Assembly: GCA_037044905.1 (NCBI GenBank)
Contig: JBAOKB010000071.1
Coordinates: 558,001 to 622,000 of the forward strand
Direction of reading: 5' to 3'
DNA from: Hortaea werneckii
Taxonomy: Eukaryota; Ascomycota; Dothideomycetes; Mycosphaerellales; Teratosphaeriaceae
Length of the DNA: 64,000 nucleotides
The translations under genes and the position numbers were made by a program. Shown one piece after another: positions 44,195 through 55,404 of the stretch (the stretch's first letter is position 1; each line of letters starts with the position of its first letter). The notes below the pieces were generated by a model. The model was given only the letters and a program-made list of their open reading frames with translations. It made no database searches and had not been told where the DNA came from.

Positions 44195-45859
44195 TCACTC
44201 AGCCCCAAATGCCTCCTGCCCGTCATCCAGTTCCGCTCTCAATTCTGGGAACTTTTCCCACAGGAATTCATGTACCTCCGCATTACCACTTGGAAAAGCA
44301 TACCCATTCGTCAGCCCAACCACTTTCAAGCCTTCTAGCTTCGAAGCGCGTGACAACGCTACATATACTTGCCCTGGCTCAAAGCACCGGCTTACGTCGA
44401 CAAGTACGCTATCGAGCGTCATGCCCTGGGCCTTGTGGATGGTCAGAGCATACGCAGCTTGCAGCGGAAGCTGCGTCCTGGTCAGGAGAGAGTAAGGTTC
44501 ATCATCGCCGAGCTTTTGGATGTCGCAGATGGCATGAATGCATCGTGTAAGACCATTGTCGAACTCGACAATCGGCCATTTAGCCTCGGAACTCTCGTCG
44601 ATGAAACCCTTGATCTGCTCGCGGCGGAATTGGATGGGTGAGGTCCCGAACATTAGTGTTGAGTCCGCGACGAGACGCTCGTTGCGAATGTCTGCGTCGT
44701 GATATTGGTCGTCGTGGGATTGCGAGGGGCGCGGTAGCTCCGCTTCGTCGTGTTGCTTGAAGCCGATGACGGTACCGACGCTGCCATTGACCAGACCTTT
44801 CTCGACGTCGAGATTTGTAACAGCATGACGCGCATACCGAGTTTGAGTTCAACGTAGGAGTCGTACTTGTGGTTTTGTAGAGCCAACAAATGTTTGCCGT
44901 TCCTTTCTGTTGCTCCCTTACGGCTGAGATAGAGATGATCTGGGTTGTGAAGGAACTTATCCAGTGCAGTATATGTCACTTTGCGTCCCGGCAGCTTTCT
45001 GATCTCCTTCAAGTTTTCTTCCGTTACCTCTCTCCGAGTACTGTACAGCTTTACAGGAGCAATGCCCGCAAAGTTGTGATCGTTGAGCAGACGATCTCTC
45101 CAGAAGTGAGTTGCTTGCCAAGCCAGAGCCGGAATAAGATGTTCCTGAAGTCGTCGTTGTTCTGTCTGTGCACTTTGAAGAGGAATATATGTTTCAAATT
45201 CGCTTCTTCCCACACTGGTGCTTGGAAGGCCCACTTTTCGGCGAGCTCCACTGTGCCATGCAGGCGACATTTGTATGCTTGATGTGATTCCATCGGCTCC
45301 CTCTGGTGACCACACTGAAGACAGTGCTTGAAGGGCTCGAGAGGAGGCAGCTGAAGGAAGTCACCACAAAATATTACCTGCACACTACCAAAAGGCTCAT
45401 GGCTGCTGCGCGCGGCCCTCAGCATCCTGTCGATTCGCTGTAAATCTTCGTTTTGAACCATTGAAATCTCGTCCATGAAAAGCACATCTGTGTCCTTCAG
45501 CTGAGGTCGGCGCCAGCTTGCGCGAGCTTTCCACTCAAGTTGCCTTATCGAATTGTTGTTCGTACCCTGGTTCAGCTTCAGGAAACTGTGGTATGTTGTG
45601 CCGCCGATCTGCTCCGCAGCTTTGCCAGTAGGTGCGCATATACGAACTCGCTTGCCTCGATCCTGGAGGCGGAAATCAACATCCTGATGATAGTTGATTT
45701 GCCGCATCCCGCCGCACCAGTTATGAAAAGGTTGTGTCCGGCAACAGCATCGTCATAAGCTTCTTGCTGTTGGGCATCCAATTCGATGGCCGGTGTCGGA
45801 CCAAAGGCTGGACCTGAGGAGGCCATCTCTTGAGATGGAGGTGGGGTCAAGTTGTCCAT
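44195..45859 (-). CDS. PIF1-like DNA helicase, three frame breaks
   Basis: Read with three one-base corrections this is a 555-residue SF1B helicase of the PIF1/RRM3 group. Motifs in order are the Walker A ITGAAGCGKSTIIR, Ia ICAPTGKAAEQIGGTTYHSF, II DVLFMDEISMV, III VIFCGDFLQLPP, motif IV-like KVHRQNNDDFRNIL, and near the C-terminus LPLQAAYALTIHKAQGMTLD with YVALSRASKLEGL (motifs V and VI). PIF1 helicases unwind G-quadruplexes, R-loops and telomeric ends in nucleus and mitochondria. Frame changes occur at about 45671 (ttccgcc), 45093 (gagatcgt) and 44814-44816 (AAA on the coding strand), each consistent with one lost base. No mitochondrial presequence is obvious. It could instead be a decayed extra copy, because Pezizomycotina often carry several. 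Confidence 0.82.
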
Positions 45860-47571
45860 GGAATTGTCGACGCCGTCTTCTCGCTTGAAAGTCCGTCGAT
45901 CAGTCCGTAATTGTTGTAAACGACGTGATGGGTGTGTTCATAGGCAAGGCCAACGCCAGAAGACATCAAAGCTGCCTGGCCCAGGTGATCCTTTATGTTG
46001 AGCCAATGATTGAAGTTTTTACTGATGGAAGACCGATGTAGCCTGGAAGTCTGATGTAGCTGTGCTGTAGTATCTATTGTGAAGATGTAGTCGATGGTGG
46101 AGAGGAGGAAGAGAGAGGGAGAGAGAGGATCAGAACAGATAAATACAGGACAGCACATGCGCCTGAAGGGTCGACGAGGCATATGCCTCTGGGTCAGCAT
46201 GGTCAGCACTCCACATGATTGAATGCTCAGTCCTGAAACTCCATCATATGCTATCTGGACACCAAGTAGACGCACGCGCACTTCACAAGACAGATACACT
46301 CACGATCGCTGCATTTCTGGACAGGAATTCAACAGCCTTGGTGCGCAAATTTGGTGAGAGGCAATTAACCATCCATCATCGTTTCGGGAGTGCCGCTCTG
46401 GAAGCTGCATAGAATTACACGTTGTGCATTCGCCACAGTCGAAGTCATGTCTTTCTGCCGGCTCAAACGCACATGGACGACATCTATAAAAGTGACCTTT
46501 GAGGACTTGCACGAGCTTTCATGCTACATGGAATGAGACGTGGGCCGAGGGAACCTGAGCGAGCTCTCGAATGGCGTTTGTTTAGACTCCGATGCGACAT
46601 GGATATCATGCTGTTGACTCGCCGAGGTCCTTTACACGCAGTCCATGGTGACGGGTGATCGATGGCATAGCAGTGCCGACTAGCCTTGGGAGAAGACACA
46701 GCTCACAAATTGCGTCAGGACAAGATTCGGAGCTACCAAGGTATCTGGCTGCTGCCACAGCGCGTCCAGACGTCGTGTATAGCCGCAATTCGCAGGTGGC
46801 GGTAAGTGCACCAAGGCACAGCTCGACGGGATGTCGTCGGCGCTCTGAGGCTAGTCAGGTGCACTGCGGCGGTTGATGCGGACGGATGCCAAGGGAGGTA
46901 TTGCGTAGGGTTTGCCGCCACTGAGTTCCACGTCCGTGTCGATATAGCCTTGGAAATGAAGTGGTGACATTGCAATATGTCGTGGCATTACAGAACACAG
47001 TTGCGAACGCAAGAAGTTCAATCCATCATGCTGAGAAGTGAGTTGAGCAATATCTGGAGAGCCTCACCGCCGCGTAACTTTTGACTCCGCCAAGGAGCAA
47101 TCCCGGCTGGTTGCCGTCACCTCCGGCTTGGGCCCCCACTTATGTCGTCTTGGAGCCAAAGGCTGTCCGGGCATCGAGTAACCTTGGTCGCATTGCGACA
47201 ACACTGCCTCGTGGCGAAAACCTCATCTATCACCGTCCTGGTAGCAGAGTCTCAAGACCTATTCCTATCAAAGTGGCGCATCTCGATATTCAAGAGCACA
47301 AACAGTCCTCATACCATGCCATCGGCGCGATAACACTCGCACGATCCAGCCCAAGAAGGCCAAGACCCTCTACCGCGACCAGAGTGCGATAACATTGGCC
47401 CGACGAGGCTTGTCCGACATAAAACACACGACCCCCCAAGAAATCGCTTCCCCCCAAGAGAAGGTCAAGCATTCTGGGCATACAGATTACTCCACAACAC
47501 CAAGACTTCTCCATCTCTCGGCATACACCAGGCCCACGTGGGAAACGAGACGAGGGAGGAATAGACGAGCC
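45860..47571. other. Intergenic, 1.7 kb, divergent promoters
   Basis: No gene supported. Several short minus-strand frames (46300-46975) and a plus frame leading into the antiporter (47081-47392) have low-information Ser/Arg/Pro composition. A purine-rich tract lies at about 46096-46130. Confidence 0.5.
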
Positions 47572-49590
47572 ATGCCTGGCAACTCGGGCCCCGAACTGCA
47601 GGTCGTCAACTTCAACATCGTCTGCTCTGTCCTCGGCGGCTTCATCACCGTCTTCGGTCTGGTCTCGTACCTGCTGAAGGAGAAGTTCTACCTCTCCGAG
47701 GCGCTGATTGCGACGGTCGCGGGCATCATCTTCAGTCCGCACGCGCTAAATTGGATACGGCCGCTAGAATATGCCAATGGCTCCGAAGAAGACTTGGAGA
47801 CCATCACCTTCTACTTCGTACGCTTAGTACTAGGTGTGCAGCTGGTGCTTGCGGGCGTCCAGCTGCCGAGTAAGTACTTGAAGAAAGAATGGAAGAGTTT
47901 AGCGATCGTGCTGGGGCCGGGGATGTGCTGCATGTGGATCTCTACGGCCCTGCTGGTTTGGGCTATGGTGCCTAATATCAACTTTCTGTTCGCGCTTGCT
48001 GTGGGGAGCAGCGTGACGCCTACAGACCCAGTGCTGTCAAACAGTATTGTCAAGGGAAAGTTTGCAGACAAAAACATTCCGCCCAAGCTGCAGAAGATCA
48101 TCATCGCTGAGTCTGGTGCCAACGACGGTCTTGGCTACCCTTTCCTCTTCCTGGCGCTCTTCCTCACGAAATACACCGGCGACCATGGACTGGGAGTCTC
48201 AGGCGGCGCAGGCAAGGCTATGGCGCTGTGGTTCTACGATGTTTGGGCCTATGTGATTCTCATGTCTGTCGCCTATGGTGCACTTGTTGGATGGCTCGCG
48301 AAGGAGGCCCTCCATTGGGCCGAAGAGCGCAAATACGTCGACCGCGAATCTTTCCTCGTTTTCGCCATCACGCTCGCCCTCTTTATTCTCGGGACTGTCG
48401 GTATGCTGGACTCAGATGACGTGTTGGCTTGTTTCATCGCAGGGAATGCCTTTACCTGGGACGACTGGTTCCGACTTGAGACCAAAGACGATTCGCTCCA
48501 ACCAACGATTGATATGCTTCTGAACGTCAGCGTTTTCGCATGGTTTGGAGCCGTTTGCCCGTGGCACTCGTTTGTCGACAACAACGTCATTCCTATCTAT
48601 CGCCTGATCTTCCTTGGCGTCCTCGTCTTGCTCTTCCGCCGTCTGCCCATGATTCTGGCTTTCCACAAGTTCATTCATCAAATCGAAGAGATCAAGCATG
48701 CGGCTTTCGTCGGCTTCTTTGGTCCTATCGGAGTCAGCGCTATCTTTTACCTGTACATTTCCAGAGAGTACCTTAGAGAGATCGAGTATCCGGCAGATCA
48801 GGAACGGCAGGATGCTGTGCGTCTGGGAGAGACGATGAATGTTTGCATCTGGTTCCTCGTGTGCTGCTCTATTTTTGTGCACGGTCTGTCCATTCCGCTT
48901 GGCAAGCTTGGATTCTACCTTCCAAGGACTCTTAGCACCGCAATCTCGTCAGAGCGAGTTTCAGCGACGCCCAGCATGCAAAGGCAAGCCAGAGACCCAG
49001 AAGAGCCGCAAGTGCCAGACTTGGTTGAAATGGCCGAGAGAGATGAGCGGTGGGTAGCCGATCATCTTGGACATGGCCACTCGTCGAAAGGACACGGCAA
49101 GTCAGAAGGTGAAGGACGTAGCAAGTGGGTGAAATGGATCCCCAACATTCTTTTGAATGCGGGCCGAAGGGTTAAGACAGACACAAAGCGCCCCGAAGGA
49201 GCTGTTGTACACGGGAGTGGAGGTACACGGGACGCAAGTGGTTCGCAGGAAAAGGATGAAACCAGCGACACCTCAGGATCGGGTGCCGATGCCGAACGCA
49301 GAGGAACCCATCCGGAAATCTCTAGGCCTCGCAATGCTCGCTTGATGGGACATGCTATCACCTCTCGCTCCGACGCTAGAGACATGGAGGAAGGCCAGGC
49401 AGATGGACCGAGGACAACTGCACAGTCGCCTCCCGCTACACCGGGGACAGAAACCCCGAATCAGCAGGTGAGTGGAGCGACTACTCCCGTCGGAGGTAAT
49501 GGCGCAGCGGGATGGCAGAGGAGCATTCGTTTCCCAGATGAGAACCGGCAGCAGGGACCGACGTCGATTGGTGAAGAGACGAGACAATGA
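47572..49590 (+). CDS. nha1: Plasma-membrane Na+(K+)/H+ antiporter (Nha1/Sod2 type)
   Basis: An uninterrupted 672-residue frame begins at ATG 47572 (MPGNSGPELQVVNFNIVCSV). About twelve hydrophobic segments fill residues 15-460, including FVRLVLGVQLVLAGVQLP, the transport-site TPTDPVLSNSIVKGKFAD and ESGANDGLGYPFLFLALFL, matching the conserved TD and ND residues of fungal Nha1. The C-terminal 200 residues are hydrophilic, basic/Ser-rich and disordered, as in Nha1, where this tail mediates regulation. The protein exports Na+ or K+ in exchange for protons and sets salt tolerance and pH. The frame is open upstream to 47395, but the first ATG of that frame is 47572. Confidence 0.93.
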   Translation: MPGNSGPELQVVNFNIVCSVLGGFITVFGLVSYLLKEKFYLSEALIATVAGIIFSPHALNWIRPLEYANGSEEDLETITFYFVRLVLGVQLVLAGVQLPSKYLKKEWKSLAIVLGPGMCCMWISTALLVWAMVPNINFLFALAVGSSVTPTDPVLSNSIVKGKFADKNIPPKLQKIIIAESGANDGLGYPFLFLALFLTKYTGDHGLGVSGGAGKAMALWFYDVWAYVILMSVAYGALVGWLAKEALHWAEERKYVDRESFLVFAITLALFILGTVGMLDSDDVLACFIAGNAFTWDDWFRLETKDDSLQPTIDMLLNVSVFAWFGAVCPWHSFVDNNVIPIYRLIFLGVLVLLFRRLPMILAFHKFIHQIEEIKHAAFVGFFGPIGVSAIFYLYISREYLREIEYPADQERQDAVRLGETMNVCIWFLVCCSIFVHGLSIPLGKLGFYLPRTLSTAISSERVSATPSMQRQARDPEEPQVPDLVEMAERDERWVADHLGHGHSSKGHGKSEGEGRSKWVKWIPNILLNAGRRVKTDTKRPEGAVVHGSGGTRDASGSQEKDETSDTSGSGADAERRGTHPEISRPRNARLMGHAITSRSDARDMEEGQADGPRTTAQSPPATPGTETPNQQVSGATTPVGGNGAAGWQRSIRFPDENRQQGPTSIGEETRQ

Positions 49591-50092
49591 TTGCGACCAC
49601 ATTGGACAAGTGCAATGTGTTGCATTGCATAGCGATTTAGCACAGTGCGTGAGGTGCCATTAATTTGTTTGATTTTGTTGCAAAAGGCGCTTTTGTAGGG
49701 TGATGAAGACCATTTCAGACGATGTAGATATGCCATTATGCATGACAAACAATAGCTACGATCCACGATTTCAAATACAATTACTTAGCAGATCAAGGAC
49801 AACTGCTGTCATGTGTCTTCTTGATTGCTTCAGCGTTTATTTGCCTGGCGGGAACCTTGCCTTTTGGTTAACTCCAGCGGATCGGTGATGGCTTGAGGCA
49901 ATACTGCTCAAGCTCATAGCCAATCAGATTGGTCACAGGTCAGCTTACGAAACGCACCGCGGGGTATGAACTTTGGGTACCATGACAACAAGGCCCATTG
50001 TTCTCAAGATAACTCTTCCTCCTTCACTCACAGTCCTCTGAGAAAAGCAGAAAGAAACTAGAAAGTCTACTCACAACACCATCCAATCCAAC
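49591..50092. other. Intergenic, no gene seen
   Basis: About 500 bp with the promoter of the CP-repeat gene; it ends in a CT/CA-rich leader (50020-50090). Confidence 0.5.
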
Positions 50093-50554
50093 ATGGCCTC
50101 TGCTCAAGCTCAAGTCTGCCCGGTCGTTGGCACGACCACCACTGTCCTTCCACCCCACCACCCAGCCTACAACACTGCGGACCCGGAGGCACGTTGCCCC
50201 GTGACCAACGCCAAAGTCGCCCACCACGACAAGGACATCATCCACAACCACCCGACGGACCCGTCCATCCCAGCCGAGGACCAGAAGGCCATGGACGCCT
50301 CCGAGTGTCCCGCTCTCAAGGGCGTCAACTCCAAGGACGCCGTCACCGACGCTACCTGCCCAGTCGTTGGACCCGTGTCGGCCTATCTGCCGCCGACGCA
50401 CCCGAAGCTGGAGGAGAGCGACAGCGGCAAGATCTGCCCGGTCACGAATGCGACGCTGGAGCACCATAAGCAGAAGGTCCACACGCACCCGGCCGTGGCT
50501 AAGGATGCTCCTGTCGGCCAGTGTCCCGTTGCGAAGAACATGTTGAATGCCTAG
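50093..50554 (+). CDS. Small protein with six Cys-Pro motifs in a duplicated unit (153 aa)
   Basis: A single exon encodes 153 residues with no signal peptide or membrane helix. All six cysteines (9, 35, 72, 89, 115, 144) are followed by proline. The sequence is an internal duplication: CPVVGTTTTVLPPHHP..CPVTNAKVAHH..HNHP and CPVVGPVSAYLPPTHP..CPVTNATLEHH..HTHP, repeating with an 80-residue period, and it is rich in His. Cys-Pro is the haem-regulatory motif core, so haem or metal binding is a fair hypothesis, not evidence. I recall similar short proteins in other ascomycetes but no characterised member. The frame is intact and codon usage looks normal. Confidence 0.75.
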   Translation: MASAQAQVCPVVGTTTTVLPPHHPAYNTADPEARCPVTNAKVAHHDKDIIHNHPTDPSIPAEDQKAMDASECPALKGVNSKDAVTDATCPVVGPVSAYLPPTHPKLEESDSGKICPVTNATLEHHKQKVHTHPAVAKDAPVGQCPVAKNMLNA

Positions 50555-51545
50555 ATTGTTCCTGAGAAGTCAGGGACAGATTGATTGTGGTTATGGGAAC
50601 ATGCGTTTACGATGGGAAGGAAAGGGAAGGGGGGCTGGGATGGTTGGAAGGCGTTCGCTGTGGGGGATTTTCAGTACTAGTGCTTTCAAAGACATATGTG
50701 GATACGTGAGATACGACGATATGCTTCCTTTGGACTTCCTCAGTTGACCTCCTTCTACATTCTTGTCTAGCATTTGGCGTGTCCTTGACGTGCGACTTGT
50801 ATGATCTGGCGATCGATCCAGCTGGAGATACATATGCGTACCAAAGTTTCAAGGTGTAATCGGAAAACATGCTAACGAATGATAGGTGACATTGATGTTG
50901 TTACACAGAGTGACCAGTCGCATCCCAACCCGTTTCACACAGACCAATCGCGTCTTAACCCGCGTTGGGGGGCATAAGCGACCCCGACGCGCTGGATTCG
51001 CGACGCGCCGACCTATGGTATGCATGCGCATGCGCACGGAGTTGTACTACATGCACTGCATGTTCCAATACAGTGAGATCGAGCGACGATTGCAACCGGT
51101 TGATTTGGTAACAAAGTCCTAAGCACTTCCTTCGCTCAACATTGATACCACCAACCTGCTCGAAAGCTTCTGACTGGACTGCCAATCATGCCCTGGACAA
51201 GACAAAGAAGGTTGGCAGGCGCGCAAGCTGCAAGATGGAAGGCGAAAACCATGGCCGTGCAGAAGATGCTACCGGGGTGGAAAGGGAAGCCGCATACTCT
51301 CGAGTCTCGAATGTGATGAGTCTTCCAACCCCCGTTAGCAAACGGATCTTGCACAGTTAATACTTTGCTCGCTCTATGCAGGATTTCTTTCTCGTCAAAT
51401 CACCTTCCTCTCATTCCTCACCGTCGAGGCGAGGATTTCATTGTTGAATCTGTACGTCGCAGTCGTTGAGCCACCCAAGCAAGCACTGCACGTGCAAACT
51501 TCCCAGTCCGGACTCAGGCGCCAAAGTCGGTTTGTTGAGGTGAGG
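50555..51545. other. Intergenic, about 1 kb, no gene seen
   Basis: No supported gene; frames on both strands overlap one another without motif or composition support. Confidence 0.5.
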
Positions 51546-53478
51546 ATGGAGCCAGCCAATACACCTTTTGCCACACAGATGGCAGAGGGAGGGACTTCTT
51601 CTCAGCCTATGATGCAAATGGCGAGCCTGGAGCAGCGGCCTCCTCACCCAGCCGAAATCAGCTTTCTGAATGCTGTGAATGCGTTTGAGACGCTGCGGTT
51701 CAGAACATCAAATTGTGGCACGCGGAAGACGAACGTAATCAGCTGCGGGTATCAAACAATGATCTGAGAGAGGCTGAAGCCAAGCAAAAAGCACACACCG
51801 AGACGTTGAAGCTAAAAAGACCACGGAGGCCGCTGAGATAGCTGAAGATGAGAGAGTACGCTTGTGCAGAGAGTTGGAAGGGGAAAGAATTAAAACGATG
51901 GATTTGGAAAGCGATCAAAGCCATGCAACGCGAGGTCGAACATTTCAAAAAATTCAACTCGCAACCTTGGAAGGGCAGGTTCTGCAGCTCAGACAAGATC
52001 TAGAGAGGGCTGCAGAGAAGGAAGATGCTCATGCCGCAGCAAGTCGAAAAGCATCAGAGCTGGAGAAAGATTGAGTGGGAGTCTCAAAACAGAGAGGCCT
52101 TGAGAGCAAAGACGCCGCTATGCGACAATGTTGGAAGTGGAAGAAGCAGCCCATAAAATCTGCATTCTACGTGAACGACAGTATGCGATGATGTGCTGGT
52201 GGGAACAGGCTTCAAGTATCTACGAGGAGAATGAGTACGAGCTTGCATGGTCACTACAAGTGTGCAACCAGCATGAGAAAGATGCGAAGGAGCAGCCCAA
52301 AGCCTGTTGAGCACAGCCCTTACACGGCTCCGACCACCTCAATGGTACCAGCAAGGACAATTTAAAAAAGGCAAAGAAGGAATGCTTCGACCAAATGGAG
52401 AATCAGCGACGGTATTTATCAACGATTAGCAGTCTTGAACGCGAACTGAACAAGCTGAGAAGGGAACTGGCGGGTTTGGACGCGGATGCGAGAGCGCGCA
52501 AGTTGAAGGGGCCCAGACGCTGTCAAGCACGACCAGAGAGGCTTTGGTAGGGATGACGGAGCAGCTGCGCAATGCGGAGAATTCGAAGGCGAACTGCGAG
52601 AGGACCATGAAGCAGTTGACCGAACAGGCGAGTAATCGCGAGATATATGTGGATCGGTTGAGGCAGGCTCTCCGTAGCAACGGCTGGAAATCATCGCCAG
52701 TCGGACCTGAATGCATGTGACTGCTGTAAACCGTCGCCGGCGAGGTTGGCAGGTTTGCTGCCATGGAACGACCGCAGATGTTGAAGGGTCTAGGAGCCTA
52801 ATGAAGAGGCGTGGCTGCAATTGAAAGGGAAGATATGCAGGCTTTGAAAGACGTATCTTGGCTGTTTGGAGAGGAAGCCATGCAGCAGTGGAAAGAACAT
52901 GAGGCAGCTATGCAGCAGGAGGCTGAAGCTGCTGAGCATCAGGAGCCTAGCAGCTCATCTGAATGCGGGCAAGGGGCCAGGTACTTCTGTGAAGTCGAAG
53001 GAAAGTACTAGGTATCTCGCAAAGTGCCGGAAGGCTCACACAGCTCTAGCTGGTCCAGTGAAAGAGGCTGTATCTGATCCGACCGGAAGACCGCAAGCGC
53101 CAACAGGACGCCTTGCTGCTACTTCAACACCATCACAACAAAATTGCGAAGCTGAATTGATCGTCAGTCGGCCAGAAGTCCCGCTTGCCAACCCAACTTC
53201 ACTTCATGTTACTACTACCTCGGCCACCCTTCCACAGACCGACAAGCCTACCGAGTCAGCGGCAAAATACTCTGTCAATGACAACAAATCACAGCCTAAC
53301 CCTCGCGAACTCTTTCCCCATCCGCATTCCCCGTCAGGCTTCGCCCGATGAGCTTGGACACGACCAGCCATCCCAGGATCTACGCAGGCCGCAGAAGCGT
53401 CCTCGCGAAGATGAGGGGAAAGGCTCGACGAATGATTGGCCTCCATGGAACGCTCGAAAGTGTACGCGCTTTATGTGA
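51546..53478 (+). pseudogene. Degenerate coiled-coil gene with many frame breaks
   Basis: From ATG 51546 a hydrophilic, helix-rich protein can be followed for about 1.9 kb only by changing frame every 100-300 bases. Pieces include AEISFLNAVNAFE, NIKLWHAEDERNQLRVSNND, LATLEGQVLQLRQDLERAAE, MLEVEEAAHKICILRERQYA, ISSLERELNKLRRELAGLDA, MTEQLRNAENSKANCERTMK and AAIEREDMQALKDVSWLFGE, ending in a Pro/Ser/Arg-rich tail. Heptad-like spacing of leucines and Glu/Lys/Gln content suggest a long coiled coil. At least one break (near 52120-52125, caatgttgg) again looks like a lost A. The density of breaks is far above that of the housekeeping genes, so real decay is possible. No family recognised. Confidence 0.5.
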
Positions 53479-53884
53479 TCATGGTGATACTTGTTATCTT
53501 TTCGACATTGATCTCAAGGACTGGAAGCATAGAGGCTGCAAAACGCCGACGACCATGCCCATACCTTATAGAAAGGCATTGGTACTTTGTTCATACACTT
53601 GATTCAGGCTTATTCTTAGTTGATGCTTCATGAAAGATTTTCGGACTTAAATTTGTAGATATATTATAGTATAATGGTAGCTTCGCCATGGGTATTACTG
53701 CGATGGCATTTGCAACCCTTCCAATAGATATCAAGTGATTGATCAGGGAACAACGAAAATGAAAAAGACGTATGTACATGTCGGATCCAATATCGTTCTC
53801 CAGGCATCAAATAGATCTGGATGCTCGCTCGGATACATGCCAGTCATACCTTACCGACTCCTGAAACTTCCTCATCACAAGTTC
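53479..53884. other. Intergenic between convergent genes
   Basis: About 400 bp, AT-rich near 53600-53760, no gene supported. Confidence 0.45.
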
Positions 53885-54502
53885 CTAGCGATCTCCATCA
53901 CCCTTCCCGCTCCCATTTCCCTCCTCTCCCTCCTTCCCACCTTCGTCCTCCTTTCCCCCATCCCTTTCCGCCTGCTTCCCCCACCACCCCTCTCGATGCG
54001 CCTCCCTCCACGCATCATACTTGCCCTCCAACCGTTCCTGGCTCGCTCGCATCGCGTCCTCCCGCCACTTCTTCGTCTCAAACCCATTGCCCAGGTCCGC
54101 TTGCCACTGGCCGAGTTCTTCTTCGATGTACGGTCGATACGCCGTCTGCATGGGGTTGATATCGGGATCGTGCGCGGGCTCGTGGGGTTCTGGTGGTGGT
54201 AGGAGGGTGTATAGGTGTTCGCGGACGGGCAGAGGCAGGGTGGTCCAGGCTGCTGGGGTGGCTAGGATGTTCTGCGAGAGAGGGGGCTGGTTAGATATGG
54301 AGATTTCCTTCGTTGTCATTCAAGACGATGTGGGCATTCTTTTTCTCTTTTCTTTCCTCCTTGGATTTTATTGTTTCTTTCCTTTCTTCCACACTTCTTC
54401 CTTTCGGGCGGGCGTGAGAGGGCTTACTGAAAGGTCAGAGACCTTGACGTCTTTGAGCTTGGATTTGTCTGAAGTGAGCATGCGCTTTTGTTGGGTTGCC
54501 AT
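53885..54502 (-). CDS. ASXH/DEUBAD-like domain protein (153 aa)
   Basis: Exon 1 (54502-54428) and exon 2 (54271-53885) join in phase across a 156-nt intron (GTAAGC..ATCTAAC..CGCAG). The junction produces SKLKDVKVSDLSNILATPAA followed by WTTLPLPVREHLYTLLPPP, the pattern of the Asx homology (ASXH/DEUBAD) domain, then PIEEELGQW-type residues and WREDAMRASQERLEGKYDAW. DEUBAD domains bind and tune deubiquitinases or proteasome-linked UCH enzymes in chromatin complexes. The tail is Gly/Glu/Lys-rich and probably disordered. The assignment rests on the DLS-IL..P..W..L pattern only, so I give moderate confidence to function. Confidence 0.65.
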
Positions 54503-55404
54503 TCTGTCTCTAATTGAGGCGCGGTCACTGATGTGTTCTGATGGTTTTGAAGGCCGTTCAGAGCTGAAGAGCAAGAAGTGAGATGGAATGAGGTCTTTCC
54601 AGTGAGGAATTGAGGACTATTTGTGTCTGCAGTGTGACCAACACGTGAATCAGCATGTGTTGTTGCATGCCGCATAGGTCTCACTATAGATACGAAAAGT
54701 GCATGGTCTCACGCTTACCGGTCGCCACTGAGACCTGTCTGGGATTTTCAACGCAGACGGGCTTGCAACGCATCTGAGGGTCTGATGTTTTTGAGACGTG
54801 GGTTACAATAGAGCGTGAAAATCTCGAAGACACGTGTTCATGTTTCTTGCGGTGCTGCCTTTGTTGCCTTTAAGAGGCTGGGATGTTAGGTCGAGTGTTC
54901 TTTGAGTCTCGAGGTGCGTAACCAGTATCAGCGTGCCCTCGAGGATGCTTGTTCTCGCAACGGGACTTATCCTATCAGGCTACGCGCCTGCCATTCTCGT
55001 TATAGTGAGTCACGTCCAAGCAATGTGACGGGCAAGTGTGTTGGTTGGGTGATGGTCCAGCAGCGGAGTTCGGTTTTGGCTTGATTATTGTATTTATGGC
55101 CCAAGTAAGCAATCCACCTTCCCAATTCCGTCGTCAATAGCCAGGGGATCTCAGTCTCAACTGTCTTGTGACCGTGTAGGTTGCTCTCGAGGCCGAATTT
55201 AAGGAGAAGCCACGTCTCGAGGAAGAGGAAGCGAGATGCTCGGCTGCTGCTCCCCGGGCGCGCCTCACGCGGGCGCCGAAGGCAGTTCCGACTTTAACGG
55301 CCAGCTAGACAACTTGTCAACCTTCTTGCATACTCCTTCAATCGTGTTCCATTAATCCTTGTCGTCCCCGTCAGCGTCTTCGCCTTGTCCAAACAAGCGC
55401 CATA
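54503..55404. other. Intergenic, 0.9 kb, divergent promoters
   Basis: No gene supported between the ASXH-like gene and sec22. Confidence 0.5.
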
